NCBI GenBank assembly: GCA_036936605.1 | Contig: JAUPFV010000005.1 | Location: forward strand, 126,226,453-126,290,452 | From: Limnanthes douglasii subsp. nivea | Lineage: Eukaryota; Streptophyta; Magnoliopsida; Brassicales; Limnanthaceae | DNA length: 64,000 bases | Reading direction: 5' to 3' | Shown: positions 46,447 to 57,549 of the stretch, piece after piece | Numbering within the stretch: position 1 is the stretch's first letter | Layout of the letters: each line of letters opens with the position of its first letter | Made by a program: the position numbers and the translations under genes | The notes under the pieces: model-generated | Database searches by the model: none | The model's input: only the letters and a program-made list of their open reading frames with translations | What the model was told of the DNA's origin: nothing

Positions 46447-48123
46447 TTATTTCATCTGTACTTCGAAAATTTCTTCCTCTTTACCCACATTGAGTTGAAT
46501 GGAAGGGCTCTCCAGTACATGGATCCAAGGATATGACTCAGTGTATGCTATGGTTGCCAGTGAATCTGCTAGTTCATTCTCTGCCCGGGGTATATGTTCA
46601 TAGACAATGCTTTTGAACTTAAGAGCCTCATTTTTAAGAAAAAGAAAATACTTTACTAGTTGCTCCTTTTTTGCCTCAGATTGACCTTGTGCATGGTGGA
46701 TAAGAAGCTGGGAATCACTCATCAGCTTGACCATTTTGGCCCCACAAATATAATCTAACTTTAAACCAGCTATAGCTGCTTCGTATTCGGACTCATTGTT
46801 GGAAGCCCTGAAAGCAAAACATATAGCCTGGTACATTTTGTCACCATATGGAGAAGTCAAGCATACCCCTGCACCATATCCCATAGTACTGGATCCACCA
46901 TCCGTCCGGATGACCCAGACTTTTTTGTCTTTCATCTTAGTGATCTGCTCCGAATCCCTATCAGGGTGGAACTCAACTAAAAAATCAGCCACAACTTGGG
47001 CTTTGACTGCTGTTCGAGGAGCAAAATCAATATCGAAATCCCCCAATTCTACTGACCACTTAGTCATTCTGCTTGAAATGTCTGCCTTTTGGAGAACATT
47101 CTTCAAGGGAAAAGATGTTCGGACGATAATAGGATGAGCCTGAAGATAAGGCCTCATCTTTCTTGCAGCAATTACCAAGGCTAGCGCTAACTTTTCAAGT
47201 TTCAAATATTGCTTTTCTGCATCTAACAAGCTCTTGCTGATGTAGTACACCGGATGGGGGTAGTTATCCACCTCTCTTACCAATACAGCACTGATGGCAC
47301 AACTTGAAACTGCCAAGTATACGAAGAGTGTTTCTCCATCAATAGGTTTAAAAAAAGTCTTGGGGGAGGACAGATGTTTCTTAATTTCATTGAAGGCCTC
47401 ATCACACTGTGAAGTCCAGTCAAATCCCTTTGCACCCTTTAAAGTTTGAAAAAACGGGGCACATCTGTCCGAAGACCTTGATATGAATCGATTTAAAGCA
47501 GCTAACCTCCCTGTCAACCGTTGTACTTTTTTAACATTCCGAGGAGGCTCCATTTGGAACAAAGCATTAAGCTGGTCCGGATCGGGCTGTATCCCTTGCT
47601 CACTTATTATGTAACCCATGAACTTCCCGGACTGCACTCCGAACACACATTTTTCTGGGTTTAGCTTTAAATTCTTTTTTACTAAGTTAGCAAAAGTTTT
47701 TTGGAGGTCTGCCAAGTGTAGTTGTTCATCCACACTTTTCACCATCATGTCATCAATGTATACTTCCATATTTCTTCCAATTTGATCAGCAAAGGCTTTG
47801 TTCACCAATCTCTGATAAGTAGCACCAACATTTTTCAATCCGAATGGCATCACCTTGTAGGAATGAAGACCCCTATCAGTGACAAACGTGGTATGCTCCT
47901 GATCCTTCGGATCTACTTGAATCCGATTGTATCCGGAGAAAGCATCCATAAAGGATAGAAGCTTATTTCCAGAAGTGGAATCTACCAGCTGATCAATCCG
48001 GGGGACTGGATATAAATCTTTTCGGCAAGCCCTATTGAGATCTGTGAAGTCAATGCACATACGCCACTTGCCATTTTTATTTTTCACCAAGACCGGGTTG
48101 GCAGTCCACAAAGGATATTGTGA
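46447..48123 (-). pseudogene. RT, RNase H and archaeal-type RNase H of gypsy C
   Basis: A 554-codon open stretch: RT palm with MDAFSGYNRI and YIDDMMVK, thumb, RNase H (VYLAVSSCAISAVL), then the extra RNase H with RTDGGSS, SDSQLL and the HIPRAENELADSLA end. The catalytic acids are present. Flanked by TAG 48126-48124 and TAA 46449-46447. Confidence 0.93.
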
Positions 48124-48488
48124 CTACTTTATATGTCCCATCTTTGTGAGCCTGTCAACTTCTTGAACAATAACATCAACCTTTTCCTTGGAAAAAGCTC
48201 TTCTCTTTTGTACCACAGGTGCTATGTCTCTTCGGATGGATAGGTGATGTGATATAATGTCTGCTGGAACCCCCGTAACATCAGCGTTGCACCAAGCAGA
48301 AACATGTTGATGGTTTTTTAGAAACTTTAACATCTTAATCTTCAATTCGGATGGCATTTTGGACCCTATCTTAACACTTTTCCCTTCTTCTAAAGAATGT
48401 GTTTCAACTTCTCAACTGGTATCAATACTCCAGGGGTCTCTCTGGGGTCATCAATTTCACCCTCACCCCCAGAAAGCTCCTCAAATTG
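48124..48488 (-). pseudogene. Protease-RT linker and RT N-terminus of gypsy C
   Basis: Includes ELSGGEGEIDDPRET just after the candidate readthrough UAG, then, after a one-base shift near 48410, the linker (MPSELKIKMLKFL, ADIISHHL) and QKRRAFSKEKVD. Ends at TAG 48126-48124, where gypsy A has Glu. Confidence 0.85.
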
Positions 48489-48494
48489 CTATTC
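48480..48494 (-). promoter_or_regulatory. Candidate UAG readthrough site, gypsy C
   Basis: Minus-strand codons GAA TAG CAA TTT GAG at the protease/RT boundary, matching gypsy A and B in position and in the CAR codon. A single-base frameshift a little upstream (near 48520) puts protease out of frame in this copy. Confidence 0.55.
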
Positions 48495-48901
48495 TTCGTT
48501 GATACGAACTGCCCCCAACGTTCTGGAGCCAGCGCTGTAGCATAACACTCTCTTGCAATCTTTTGACTGCTCCGGACAACTCCCACTTGTCCTTGAACAG
48601 CATATTTCAAACATTGGTGGACTGTCGAGGCCACCGCATGCATCCTAGAGAGCCAACACCTCCCTAAAATAGCATTATAACAAGTGGGACAATCCACCAC
48701 AATAAAAAGTATCCTGACCATCTTTTTAAAAGGGCCCTTGCCCAATAAAACTTCCTCTTCGAACTCCCCGATCACATCTGCTGAGCTCCCAGTGAAGCCC
48801 ACAATTGATCTGTCCGAACACTGAATTACGGCTGGATTTTTCATCTTTTTGTAAGTGTTTAAGAAGCGGATATTGGCTGAACTCCTAGTATCCACCAAGA
48901 T
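48489..48901 (-). pseudogene. Aspartic protease of gypsy C
   Basis: Protease fold with YNAILGRCWL, but the active site is DTRSSAN rather than DTGSSAN, expected to be inactive. Separated from gag by TGA 48904-48902, where gypsy A has an Arg codon. The frame shifts near its C-terminus. Confidence 0.85.
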
Positions 48902-50830
48902 TCATCTTATGTCATTGCCCCCAATGGATGCTCCTATGACAACAACATCTTCATGAGGGCCAACTATATCCCTTAAGTCATCTTCATCGAAAAAAATGAA
49001 GGGAAATGGAATTTGTGATTGATAGGAGGCCATGCCTTCTTCCAGCTGGGTGGCTAAAGTATGAACGTGCCTCTTCCTTGAAGAAGCAGTAGGAGCTGTC
49101 ATAGTATCCCCTCCGAAAATTGTGAGTGACTCAAAAAACTCAATAAGCCCGGAGACTGTTTTACAACGTTCCTGAATGGCACCCACCCTATTTCGAGTTG
49201 GATCAGGATCCAAATATTCTGACTCTACATCAAACCTTTCGATTATAACCATAGCTCCCTCCGGAGCAGCATTGCTTGGACCAACCCGATGAGCATTATC
49301 AGGCCTATTTCTTCCTCTTCTTTTGACATATGCCCCCAACTTCCCTCTCTCAATCAAGTTCTGAACTTCTTGTTTCAAGGCTATACAATCATCAGTGGTA
49401 TGGCCAGTATCATTATGGTACTGGCAGAAAGAGTTGTTACGATGTTCCCTAGGAGATTGTAGTGCGGCTGTCCTTCTATAGTGCGCTTCTTCCTTTGTTT
49501 TATCGTAAATGGTGGCCACACTTTCTTTTAATTCTGCAAACCACTCCGGTTGAACCCAAGGCCCTCTTTTATTTCTAGATTGCTGACTCTGGGCAGGTGC
49601 AGTTGGCTGAGATTGAGCTTTAGCCCTGTTATGCGCTTGTCCGGTCTCCCTTGCCTTGTTCCCGGACTGATTTTGATTGGGGTTTGGTGCAACCGGGGCA
49701 GACCTCACCTGCTTGTGCACCCTAGTTTTCTTTGTTTCATCAACATTGATTTGCTTTCCGACCTGATTCAGCAAACCTCCCCAAGTCATGGCTTTCTTTC
49801 TGGTCACTGAATCAGCCAAATTTCCAGGGTTTAAGCCCTGTCTCAAGGATGCTATTGCTACTTGCTCGAAGAAATCAGCCAACCCATTTTTAGTGTTCAC
49901 AAAACGACTTATGTATTCTTTCAATGATTTGTTTGGTTCTTGGGCACAATGGATTATTGTGTCCCCATTGCCCTTTAATTCCTTACTCCCAACAAACTGC
50001 CTTCGAAAGGCCACCCAGAAGGTATCAAAGTTCCTGATGCAACCTTGAGGTAGACTGTTATACCACTTTAGAGCACTCCCAGTAAAAGATTGGGAGAATG
50101 CTCTATAGAGTACCTTATCGTCATCATCAAAATTCATCATGAACTTTTTAAATTGCTCCAAGTGGTTGTCCGGATCAGTACTGCCATCGTACTTCTCCAT
50201 TTTAGTGCTATCGAACCTCTTAGGGAGGTTTCCGGACAGAATCTTGGAAGATAGTGGAGATTGTCTCCAATTCCGGCCACAACTGAACACAATATCCTCA
50301 TTGGGAGTTGCAAAGATACCTGGTTCATCGTGGAAGGCAAAGGGATCCATCAACATCCAGTCTACATGCCTCCGGCTATGAGATGATCCTTTGCCTATAT
50401 TCTTCTTCATTTTCCCATGTCTATCCCTTTTTCTTGAATATTTCTTAATCAACTTTTGCTTCTTTTTGGATCGGCCCTCATCACTGCTGGAGGATAAGGA
50501 CTCTTCAACTCCTTCCTCATCCGAGGAGCTACCAGAAGACTCTGAATCTGAGTCAGAACTCTCCACTGGCTTAGACCAGTGAGACTTTTTGGAGCTAGCA
50601 TGAGTCTTCTTGGTACTCACATGAGTCTTCGAAGGCTCATGCTCTCTAGGGTTTTCGGTATGATGAGCGGCTGATGCTTTTGACTTTTCTTTCATGCCCA
50701 TCTTAGCCTTCTCTGCCCTCAGAGCTTCTATCTCGCCCTTTAGTCTTTCACGCTCCTCGATGGTGTATTCATCATTTTCACCCACCACTTCAAGCAAGGC
50801 TGGTGGTACTTCCGGGGCGTCCGGATTCAT
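48902..50830 (-). CDS. gag: Gag of gypsy C
   Basis: I start it at ATG 50830; codons upstream overlap the primer-binding site and lack an ATG. About 642 residues: a charged N-terminal third with a Ser/Glu and Lys/Ser-rich stretch, the gag domain (PKRFDSTKMEKYDGSTDPDNH, WYNSLP, FRRQFVGSKE), then a CHHC zinc knuckle (CQYHNDTGHTTDDC). It ends at TGA 48904-48902 just before the protease. No internal stops, so Gag itself could still be made. Confidence 0.9.
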   Translation of the reverse strand: MNPDAPEVPPALLEVVGENDEYTIEERERLKGEIEALRAEKAKMGMKEKSKASAAHHTENPREHEPSKTHVSTKKTHASSKKSHWSKPVESSDSDSESSGSSSDEEGVEESLSSSSDEGRSKKKQKLIKKYSRKRDRHGKMKKNIGKGSSHSRRHVDWMLMDPFAFHDEPGIFATPNEDIVFSCGRNWRQSPLSSKILSGNLPKRFDSTKMEKYDGSTDPDNHLEQFKKFMMNFDDDDKVLYRAFSQSFTGSALKWYNSLPQGCIRNFDTFWVAFRRQFVGSKELKGNGDTIIHCAQEPNKSLKEYISRFVNTKNGLADFFEQVAIASLRQGLNPGNLADSVTRKKAMTWGGLLNQVGKQINVDETKKTRVHKQVRSAPVAPNPNQNQSGNKARETGQAHNRAKAQSQPTAPAQSQQSRNKRGPWVQPEWFAELKESVATIYDKTKEEAHYRRTAALQSPREHRNNSFCQYHNDTGHTTDDCIALKQEVQNLIERGKLGAYVKRRGRNRPDNAHRVGPSNAAPEGAMVIIERFDVESEYLDPDPTRNRVGAIQERCKTVSGLIEFFESLTIFGGDTMTAPTASSRKRHVHTLATQLEEGMASYQSQIPFPFIFFDEDDLRDIVGPHEDVVVIGASIGGNDIR

Positions 50831-50884
50831 TCGGACTGATTTTTCCTGTTGGTTTCGAATGCTTGATTCAGGCACCGTCGTCTC

Positions 50885-50902
50885 TCCCACTATGGTCGCC
50901 AA
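50885..50902 (-). other. Primer-binding site of gypsy C
   Basis: Minus strand TGGCGACCATAGTGGGAG, two bases after the LTR. It differs from gypsy A after TGGCG, so a different tRNA primer is likely. Confidence 0.8.
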
Positions 50903-50904
50903 TT

Positions 50905-51311
50905 TGGTGAGGTTTATTTTCGTCTGAGGGTAAGTTTGTAATTTTTGTTTGGAGTTTGTGGAAGTTTGTAAGTAGTTAATGTTTGAATAGTGAGTAGAGG
51001 GAGAATTAAGCAGCTTGATTGTATTTAATTTTCATTACCCTCATTTAATGTTGGTGGTTGGGTATTTATACCCTCACATCTGGGCCTTATGGGCTTTCGG
51101 GTCATGTTTAATGGACCCATGTCAAGTTTAAGGACCCATGAGCTCTTAGCAGGAGAGCTGGCAGCTTAGTCATGGAATGATTAGGTTTTTAAGTACTTTA
51201 GTCCTCGTTCGAACAGTCCAATGGATGAGGTATTCGAACTGCTCTGTCCGGTTAGATGGTCTTTGTCCGAACTGTCCCTGTCCGAAGAGGTAGCATAATC
51301 CGGACTCATCA
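50905..51311 (-). repeat. 5' LTR of gypsy C (407 bp)
   Basis: Aligns without gaps to 40882-41288 with about 10 substitutions by eye. Minus-strand TATAAATA at 51070-51063 is the likely promoter of genomic RNA. Confidence 0.96.
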
Positions 51312-51316
51312 AACAA
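51312..51316. repeat. Gypsy C target-site duplication, right (AACAA)
   Basis: Identical to 40877-40881. Confidence 0.95.
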
Positions 51317-51392
51317 CTCTAATAAAATTGAAAGAATTTCTTCTAACCAAAGGAAACTAAATAATGAAACTTCTTCAAATACTTCAACTTAA
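51317..51392 (+). pseudogene. 3' part of the unknown ORF split by gypsy C
   Basis: Continues the 40502-40881 frame in phase across the insertion for 24 more codons, still Ser/Asn/Thr-rich, to TAA 51390-51392. Confidence 0.45.
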
Positions 51393-51435
51393 AATTCAAA
51401 TCAATACAACACCCTTATTGTTACATCTCCAACTA

Positions 51436-51737
51436 TCTAACTAACACTTCCGACAGAAAAGTAGTTTTTATATTAAGTTGTTCAACTTCCAAATTTAAGC
51501 TATAGATGACATTTTTACTACATGTGAAAATATTTCTTCAAAATCAATACCTTTTCTCTGACCAAATCCATTGACAACCAGCCACGCCTTGTATCTTGGT
51601 TGTGGATTTCCATCTTCAGTCTTCAGCTTAAACATCCAAATATTGTTGAGTGCTTTCTTCCCTTTTGGTAACTTTACCAAATCGTATGTGTGGTTCACAT
51701 GCAATGAATTCATCTCTTCTTGCATGACTTTCCACCA
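51436..51737 (-). pseudogene. Copia B reverse transcriptase N-terminal fragment
   Basis: Fingers region (QEEMNSLHVNHTYDLV, KGIDFEEIFSHVVKMSSI), then, after a small deletion that shifts frame, LNLEVEQLNIKTTFL, the first catalytic motif with Asn in place of Asp. Similarity ends there. Confidence 0.87.
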
Positions 51738-52576
51738 CTATCTCTTTTGAATGTGCAACACAACGTTTTTAAGACATTCAGGTTCTCTCCCGGTAGTTAG
51801 TAACACGTACTCATTTGTTGGGTATCTAGTAGAAGGTCGACAATCTCTAATGGATCTTCTCAAATGGGGTTCTTCAGTATGATTTCCTTCAACGTCAACT
51901 ATTTCTTCATGACCGGGAGCCTCGCTATGACACTCATACTCAACTTGAAATGGTACATCCAGAATTAAGTCAATTTTAGTCTTGACATTTGATTTTGTAT
52001 TCTCAATGTTCTTCATATCTCCAAGAGTTTGGTCTTCGAAAAATATGATGTCTCTACTTCGAACGATTTTTCTACTTATTGGATTCCAAAGTCTAAAACC
52101 AAACTCATCATGTCCGTAACCAAGAAATATGCATCCTTTGGTTTTCTCATCCAGCTTGGATCTTTCATCTCGAGGGACATGTACGAACGCCTTAAAACCA
52201 AACATCTTCAAGTGTTTGTAGCTTATATCTTTCCCGGTCCATATTCTTTTGGGAATTGCACCATCTAAAGGGACTGAATGAGATAAGTTGATAAGATCTA
52301 CTGCCGTTATCAATGCTTCACCCCATAATAACTTGACAATCTTGAATGAGAGAGCATGCACGCGATCTTGTTATAAATAGTTAGATTCATTCTCTCTGCA
52401 ACACCATTATGTTGTGGGATCTTGGGTACTAATCTCTCAAGCCTGATACCATGGACTCTACAATATTCTTCAAATGGTCCAATGTATTCACCACCATCGT
52501 CTGAGCGGATACATTTCAAAAGTTTTCCATTTTCCCTTTCAACATTGGCATAAAACTTATTGAATACTTCTAACAC
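51738..52576 (-). pseudogene. Copia B integrase core and C-terminus
   Basis: 52310-52576 holds CIRSDDGGEYIG (second catalytic Asp) and PQHNGVAERMN (catalytic Glu). 51738-52361 holds the C-terminal region with the copia GKDISYKHLKMFGFKAFVHV and CIFLGYGHDEFGFRLW motifs. The two overlap in different frames, so there is at least one frameshift, plus a stop at 52577-52579. Confidence 0.9.
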
Positions 52577-53280
52577 CTAATCTTTGGTCTTTAAAGGATA
52601 AGCCCACACCTTTCTGGAATGATTGTCAACGAATGTGACAAAGTATAACGATCCGCCGATACTTCTGTCACCCATAAAATATACATTTGTATGTATTAGA
52701 TCAATAATATTATTCTTTATGTGCGGTCGTCCTGCTCGAAATGCGACTCTTTGTTCTTTTCCTTCCAAACAGTGAGTGCATTGTTTTAAAGGAATATTTG
52801 GAAGATTCGGTTGAAGATTTTCTTTTATGAGAATTTTAAGTCCCTTCTCACTCATATGAACAAGTTTGGCGTGCCATAAATTTGTCGAGTATTCATGCTT
52901 GATCGCATTTCCTTCTACTCCACTTGATTGTTTTGCTTCCATATAAAACAAACGATCAATCTTCTTACCTCTGGCCACGACCATATTTCCTTTCTTAAGC
53001 TTCCAAACTCCATTGAAAAATGTGTTTTCATATTCGATTTCATCAAACTGACCAGTAGAGATCAAATTTATACGGATGTCTGGAACACGTCGAACATCTT
53101 TCGATAACAGCTTGCAACCACTGCTAGTTTCCAATATTGCATCACCTTGACCAATAATTTCACATCTTGCTTCATTTCCCATCTTGAAAAAACCAAACTC
53201 ACCACTTGTGTAAGTGGTCAAAATACTTTTATCGGTCGTTACATAGCATGATACTCCAGAATCAGTCACCTATGTGTCTT
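52577..53280 (-). pseudogene. Copia B protease, GAG-pre-integrase and integrase N-terminus
   Basis: Begins with the protease DSG motif (MTDSGVSCYVTT), then the GAG-pre-integrase domain (LWHAKLVHMSEKGLKIL, CTHCLEGKEQ) and the integrase start (LIHTNVYFMG, where the first catalytic Asp reads Asn; FVDNHSRKVWAYPLK). Ends at TAG 52579-52577, the equivalent of a Gln codon. Confidence 0.9.
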
Positions 53281-53401
53281 GGCATGCAAGGTTGACATGT
53301 CCATCGTCACATATTAGGTATGTTTCACTATCGTTAAATATGACAGCTGCATTTCCTCTATTGTCTTCGGTATTTTTCTTAGCCTCCTTTTCTCTCAGCT
53401 T

Positions 53402-54161
53402 CTAACAATCCTTCTTGAAATGTCCAGGTTTATGATAGTAGTTACAAGTGAAGTCGCCTCTTGAATTTGATCTGCCTCTGAACTTGCTTTTGTTTCTCCT
53501 GTCTCTGGAGAAATGTTTGCTTCTAGTTCTTTCTCTCTCAGTGAGTAGTGATTGTCCTTTAGGGTGACTGAAAGAGATTTGCTCCGCTCTTCTTTTTCCT
53601 TCTCTGTTGATACTTTCCTTTACCATGCTTAATGTCACCTTTCTTTTGTGGTGTTGAATTGTTAAGAGCTACCACAAGCGATTCCCAGCTATCCGGTAAG
53701 GAACTTAACAAAATCAATGCTTAAATTTCTTCAGCTCGGGCCAGCTCCATGTTTGTCAAATTGTCGAGAATCTCGTCAAATTTCGCCAAGTGGTCAGACA
53801 CACTTTTCCCATCATAAAGTTTCAGGTTGACAAGTATCCTTATGATGAAAGCTTTATTTTGAGCATTTTTGGGCTCATACATTTCTTGTAAATGCTTCCA
53901 TAATTTGAAAGCATCTGTTTCTTTTAGGGTGTCATGAATCGCCCTTGTTTCAACCCACTGTCGAATCACACTAACAGCTTTATGGTTGAGTTCCTTCAAA
54001 TCTGCTTCACTTGTTGCACCTTGTTTGACTCCTTTTAGTTCAATAGGATTAAACAAGTCTTTACAGTACAACAAATCTTTAATCATGGTTTTCCAGATGG
54101 AATAATTTGTTTTCGTGACTATGATCATGGAATTGCCACCGATGTTCGTACGTTCCTCCAT
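53402..54161 (-). pseudogene. Copia B gag
   Basis: Start ATG at 54161. N-terminal UBN2-type gag (WKTMIKDLLYCKDLF, LWKHLQEMYEPKN, LVNLKLYDGKSVSDHLAKFDEIL), then frameshifts near 53650-53720, then a zinc knuckle CNYYHKPGHFKKDC whose second Cys is Tyr. A short gap with stops (53281-53401) separates it from the protease. Confidence 0.9.
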
Positions 54162-54199
54162 TTTGGAACGACGAATGAGGATATAGAACTGCAACCAGT

Positions 54200-54211
54200 G
54201 CTCTGATGCCA
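54200..54211 (-). other. Copia B primer-binding site
   Basis: Minus strand TGGCATCAGAGC: the initiator Met tRNA site with one T-to-C change relative to copia A. Confidence 0.88.
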
Positions 54212-54213
54212 GT

Positions 54214-54837
54214 TGTAGGGAAAATTAATCCCACGAATGCGGAAATAGGATCAAACAAGAGAGAATAATTGAACGTGGTTTGGCTAATTTGCCTACGTCC
54301 ATTGGAGTCTCACTCCAAACACTCAAGAGTTATTCACTCACTTTTCTCACCCCAAATATTGCACCCCAAATAGAATAGTAATCTCACAGGTAACTCAAAC
54401 AAATTCTCTTACACAAATGCTCATTCAAAGACTACCTGTATTTCTCTCTCACTCAAAGTATTTCTCTCTAAAATGTATCTCACACATATTACACTCTAGA
54501 CTATTTATTTCAAGTGTGTTTCAAGTGATACTGCCCAAGACCAACTCAAGATCCTATCTATAGCAAAATAAATGCTTACAAAAGAAGTCACTTGAGCTTC
54601 CAAATGAAGCTAAGGGTTACTTGCAAGAAACCAACTAGCATTAAATAAAAAAAGGTTGCATGTAAGTCACCCTTCATTTAATGGTTAGTTGTTTATTGTA
54701 AGTAACCAAAAGGTAGGGCCCACTTTAATAAATGTGAGAGAGATGTGAGCAGACCCTACAAACATCTTGCGAGTCTCCTTTTTTCCAAAGACTAGGATTG
54801 GGTCATTCAAACTTGACAAACTTTTAAATTCTCAACA
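54214..54837 (-). repeat. Copia B 5' LTR (624 bp)
   Basis: Minus-strand start TGTTGAGAATTTAAAAG and end ...CCCTACA, the usual copia LTR termini. Confidence 0.88.
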
Positions 54838-55212
54838 TGAAGTAAATGTATCTGTTAGGGGAAACCGATTTCTAGCGCATTTCGTTAAACACGGTTGTGT
54901 GCGAGCTCCCACTATTTCGACTACAGTACATTCCAACACCCCATATCGACGGTGGTTCTATTGGTAACGACTCGGGCAACTGCTGCAGTCCACCGTCCCC
55001 GACATCAAACAAGAATGTAACAATATGCACAATTTTCTCATTCGAATGCCTTCGTATATAAAGCCTTTGCAATTGAAACGCAAAGAAGGACTAGATGATC
55101 ATATTCTCAATTACAGCCAGCTTTGAATAAAAAATCATCTAAGAGTGAAAATAAGTGGTCCTAATAAAAAAAGATGGGAAATATTCCAAGACTTTATTCC
55201 ATGGTTATCATC
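54838..55212. other. Shared flank between copia B LTR and hAT element
   Basis: Counterpart of 10476-10850, with the same minus-strand small ORF open at 54872-55072. No recognised function. Together with 57550-57940 this is the DNA into which the hAT element inserted. Confidence 0.5.
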
Positions 55213-55220
55213 CTCATCGC
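55213..55220. repeat. hAT target-site duplication, left (CTCATCGC)
   Basis: Identical to 57542-57549 at the other end of the element; 8 bp is the hAT length. Confidence 0.93.
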
Positions 55221-57541
55221 TAGGGGTGTCAAATGGTTCTGGAACTGTTAGTAAACCAGCGGGTAACCTGCGAAATTGGTCTGTTAGAACTGCAACCCGG
55301 TAGAACTGCAAACGGGCAGAACTGTTTAACCGTTAGAACCGCATAAGCAGTAACCCTCTTGCAAACCGGCAGAACTGCAACCCGCCAGACCTGTTTAAAT
55401 ATTATAAGTATTTTTTATTATTTTATAACCAAATTCATATCTTAAGTTATATTTAAAAAATATTGAGATACTGTATATGATTATAAAATTATTATTACAT
55501 TTTGGTTAGTATTAATTTGTTTTGGTTATTAATATTTTATGTGTTGTAATTATTATATGAACCAAAATTTTAAATATTATTACATTTTGAATATTATTAT
55601 CATGTTTTGGAATTCAATAATAGTAGTGTTGATATTATGTTATAAACCAAAACTATATCTTATCATGTTAAAATATTACAAATTTTATGGTTATAATTAT
55701 AATATTACATTTTGATTACTATTGTGATTTGATTATAAATATTATAAGTGTTTGTTATTATTTTTTAAACCAAAATCAGATCTTATAATTATTCATAATA
55801 CAATTGTTGTTATTATAATAAAAGGTAAATAGTCTTTTTTGGTTTATTTAGTCGTCACAATTTATACTCTTGCGGGCCAGGAGTCGTACAAATGTTTTCA
55901 AATTAAAATAAAAAATAGTAAAAAATTACCATTAACATCATTCATAAGAAGTGAAAATTAGTGGGTGGGTGAGCATTAGTAAGTCTACGTTTTAGAGGCA
56001 TTTTAAAACTTAAAACAACGTTTTTTTAAATATGAAATAAAATACTAATCGAAACTAATTAATATCGCAAATAATAAAAACTAAATTTAGACTAATACCA
56101 ACTAATAACAACTAATACCAACTAATAACAACTAATAAAATTAGAATTAAAACAACTAATTTAAATAACTACAACAAGTAAATGACTAGATAAATTATAT
56201 GAAGCTCTTAATTGAGCTATTATAATGTTATCCCAACGTTATTTAAGTGTTTTTATCAAATAGAAACAATTTGCGGAAAAAAAAAATCGAACAATTCTAA
56301 AAGTAGAACTACAATATGTAAAATAAGAAGTTCAAGTTTTATAGAATATCTCGAACAAGTAGAGAGATTTGAAGAGATGTAGAGTGGATTTAGAGAGTTT
56401 GTGCGTTTGGAGTTGGGGTATCCTTTATCTATAGGGGAGACCCATTAAAAAAATCAAAAATTGGAAGAAAAAAAAATTGTCTGGATGCCCCAGACTATTG
56501 TTGCGGAGCATCCGCACGAATTGTCCGGATGTCCTCGAGTTTTACTTTTTTTTTGAAATTTTATTAATGAATTTTTTTAACAACTATGTTACTTATTTGG
56601 TTTTTATTATTAATGAATTGTTTGTTTTGCTTCTTTTTTTATTAAATGTTATTTAAATCTCTTTCAATTTCAATTTTTATTTTGTTATTTACAAGTAATT
56701 ATGCTTATGCATATATTTATACAATTCTAAAAAATTTAAATTTAAACTTCAAATATTGAATAGTTCGAAAATGAAATAAACTATTTAAATCATCTAAACA
56801 TAAACACTTCAAGCTTGAAAGATCTAAAGAATCACCTAATAATTTAAAATCTTTAAGTTTGAAAGATCTAAAGAATCACCTAATAATTTAAAATCAGAAT
56901 AAAATTGTATGTCTAATAGGTATATATTATTTAATATGTACCTAATATTAAATAAAATATCTTAAATATCTAGTATCTTCAAACAATATACAAATCATTT
57001 TACAATTATATTGTTTACAATATCTTGTTTAAGAAAATCAAATTATTAATTTTATAATCGTAAAAATATTTTCAATAATATTGAAATTTATAATTAAAAT
57101 ACAATTAGATGTATATATTTTATTTAATATCTACCTAATATTAAATAAAATATCTTAAATATATAAATATAATCAAATATATTAAAATCATATTATAATT
57201 ATATTTTTTAGAATATAATTACTTCGATTATAGAATTTCGATTAAAATGATATAGTATTTAAATTAAAATACAATAAATAGCGTAATTAACTCGTTTATA
57301 TTGTACATATCTCAATTATTGAAATTGTATTCAATTAACACTTACAAATTAATTTTAAATAATATTATAAAATAATTTGATAAACCTAAATGGTTTTTCT
57401 AGTGGGTAAACTATTGAGAAACTTGCGAAACTGGCCCGTTATACCTGCAAACCGGCAGAACTGCAACCCGGCAGAACTGCAATCCGCGGAAAATTTTTAA
57501 CGATTCTGACGGTTCGCGGTTTGAACCATTGAACACCCCTA
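55221..57541. mobile_element. Non-autonomous hAT-like element, complete, 2321 bp
   Basis: Left end TAGGGGTGTCAAATGGTTC and right-end complement TAGGGGTGTTCAATGGTTC: a 19-bp terminal inverted repeat with two mismatches, in an 8-bp target duplication. Both ends carry GC-richer subterminal blocks of AACTGCAACCCGGCAG words. Between them is about 2 kb of very AT-rich DNA with no transposase ORF. The TATTTATAGGGG near 56430 with AG-rich DNA upstream may be a leftover promoter. Confidence 0.92.
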
Positions 57542-57549
57542 CTCATCGC
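57542..57549. repeat. hAT target-site duplication, right (CTCATCGC)
   Basis: Matches 55213-55220 exactly. Confidence 0.93.

Larger units (their letters stand above)
40882..51311 (-). mobile_element. Gypsy C: full-length Tat-type Ty3/gypsy retrotransposon
   Basis: 10,430 bp with two 407-bp LTRs and a perfect 5-bp target duplication. Minus-strand order: LTR, primer-binding site, gag, protease, RT, RNase H, archaeal-type RNase H, integrase, convergent antisense ORF, polypurine tract, LTR. By my comparison the LTRs differ at about 10 of 407 positions, so insertion is fairly recent. Pol nevertheless carries several stops and two frameshifts, so it was probably defective when it moved or decayed fast. 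Confidence 0.97.
51436..54837 (-). mobile_element. Copia B: Ty1/copia element, 3'-truncated
   Basis: Minus-strand order LTR, iMet primer-binding site, gag, protease, integrase, first part of RT: the Ty1/copia order with integrase before RT. It stops in RT at about 51436; the rest of RT, RNase H and the 3' LTR are absent. Same element as copia A at 9733-10475. Confidence 0.92.
54115..57230. repeat. Segmental duplication, copy B
   Basis: Direct-orientation match to 9733-12818, about 44 kb away. The match to copy A ends about 310 bases before the right end of the hAT element. Confidence 0.9.

Noticed and set aside
50831..50902. Extended N-terminus of gypsy C gag from 50902
   Set aside because: It starts at a TTG overlapping the primer-binding site; the first ATG is at 50830.
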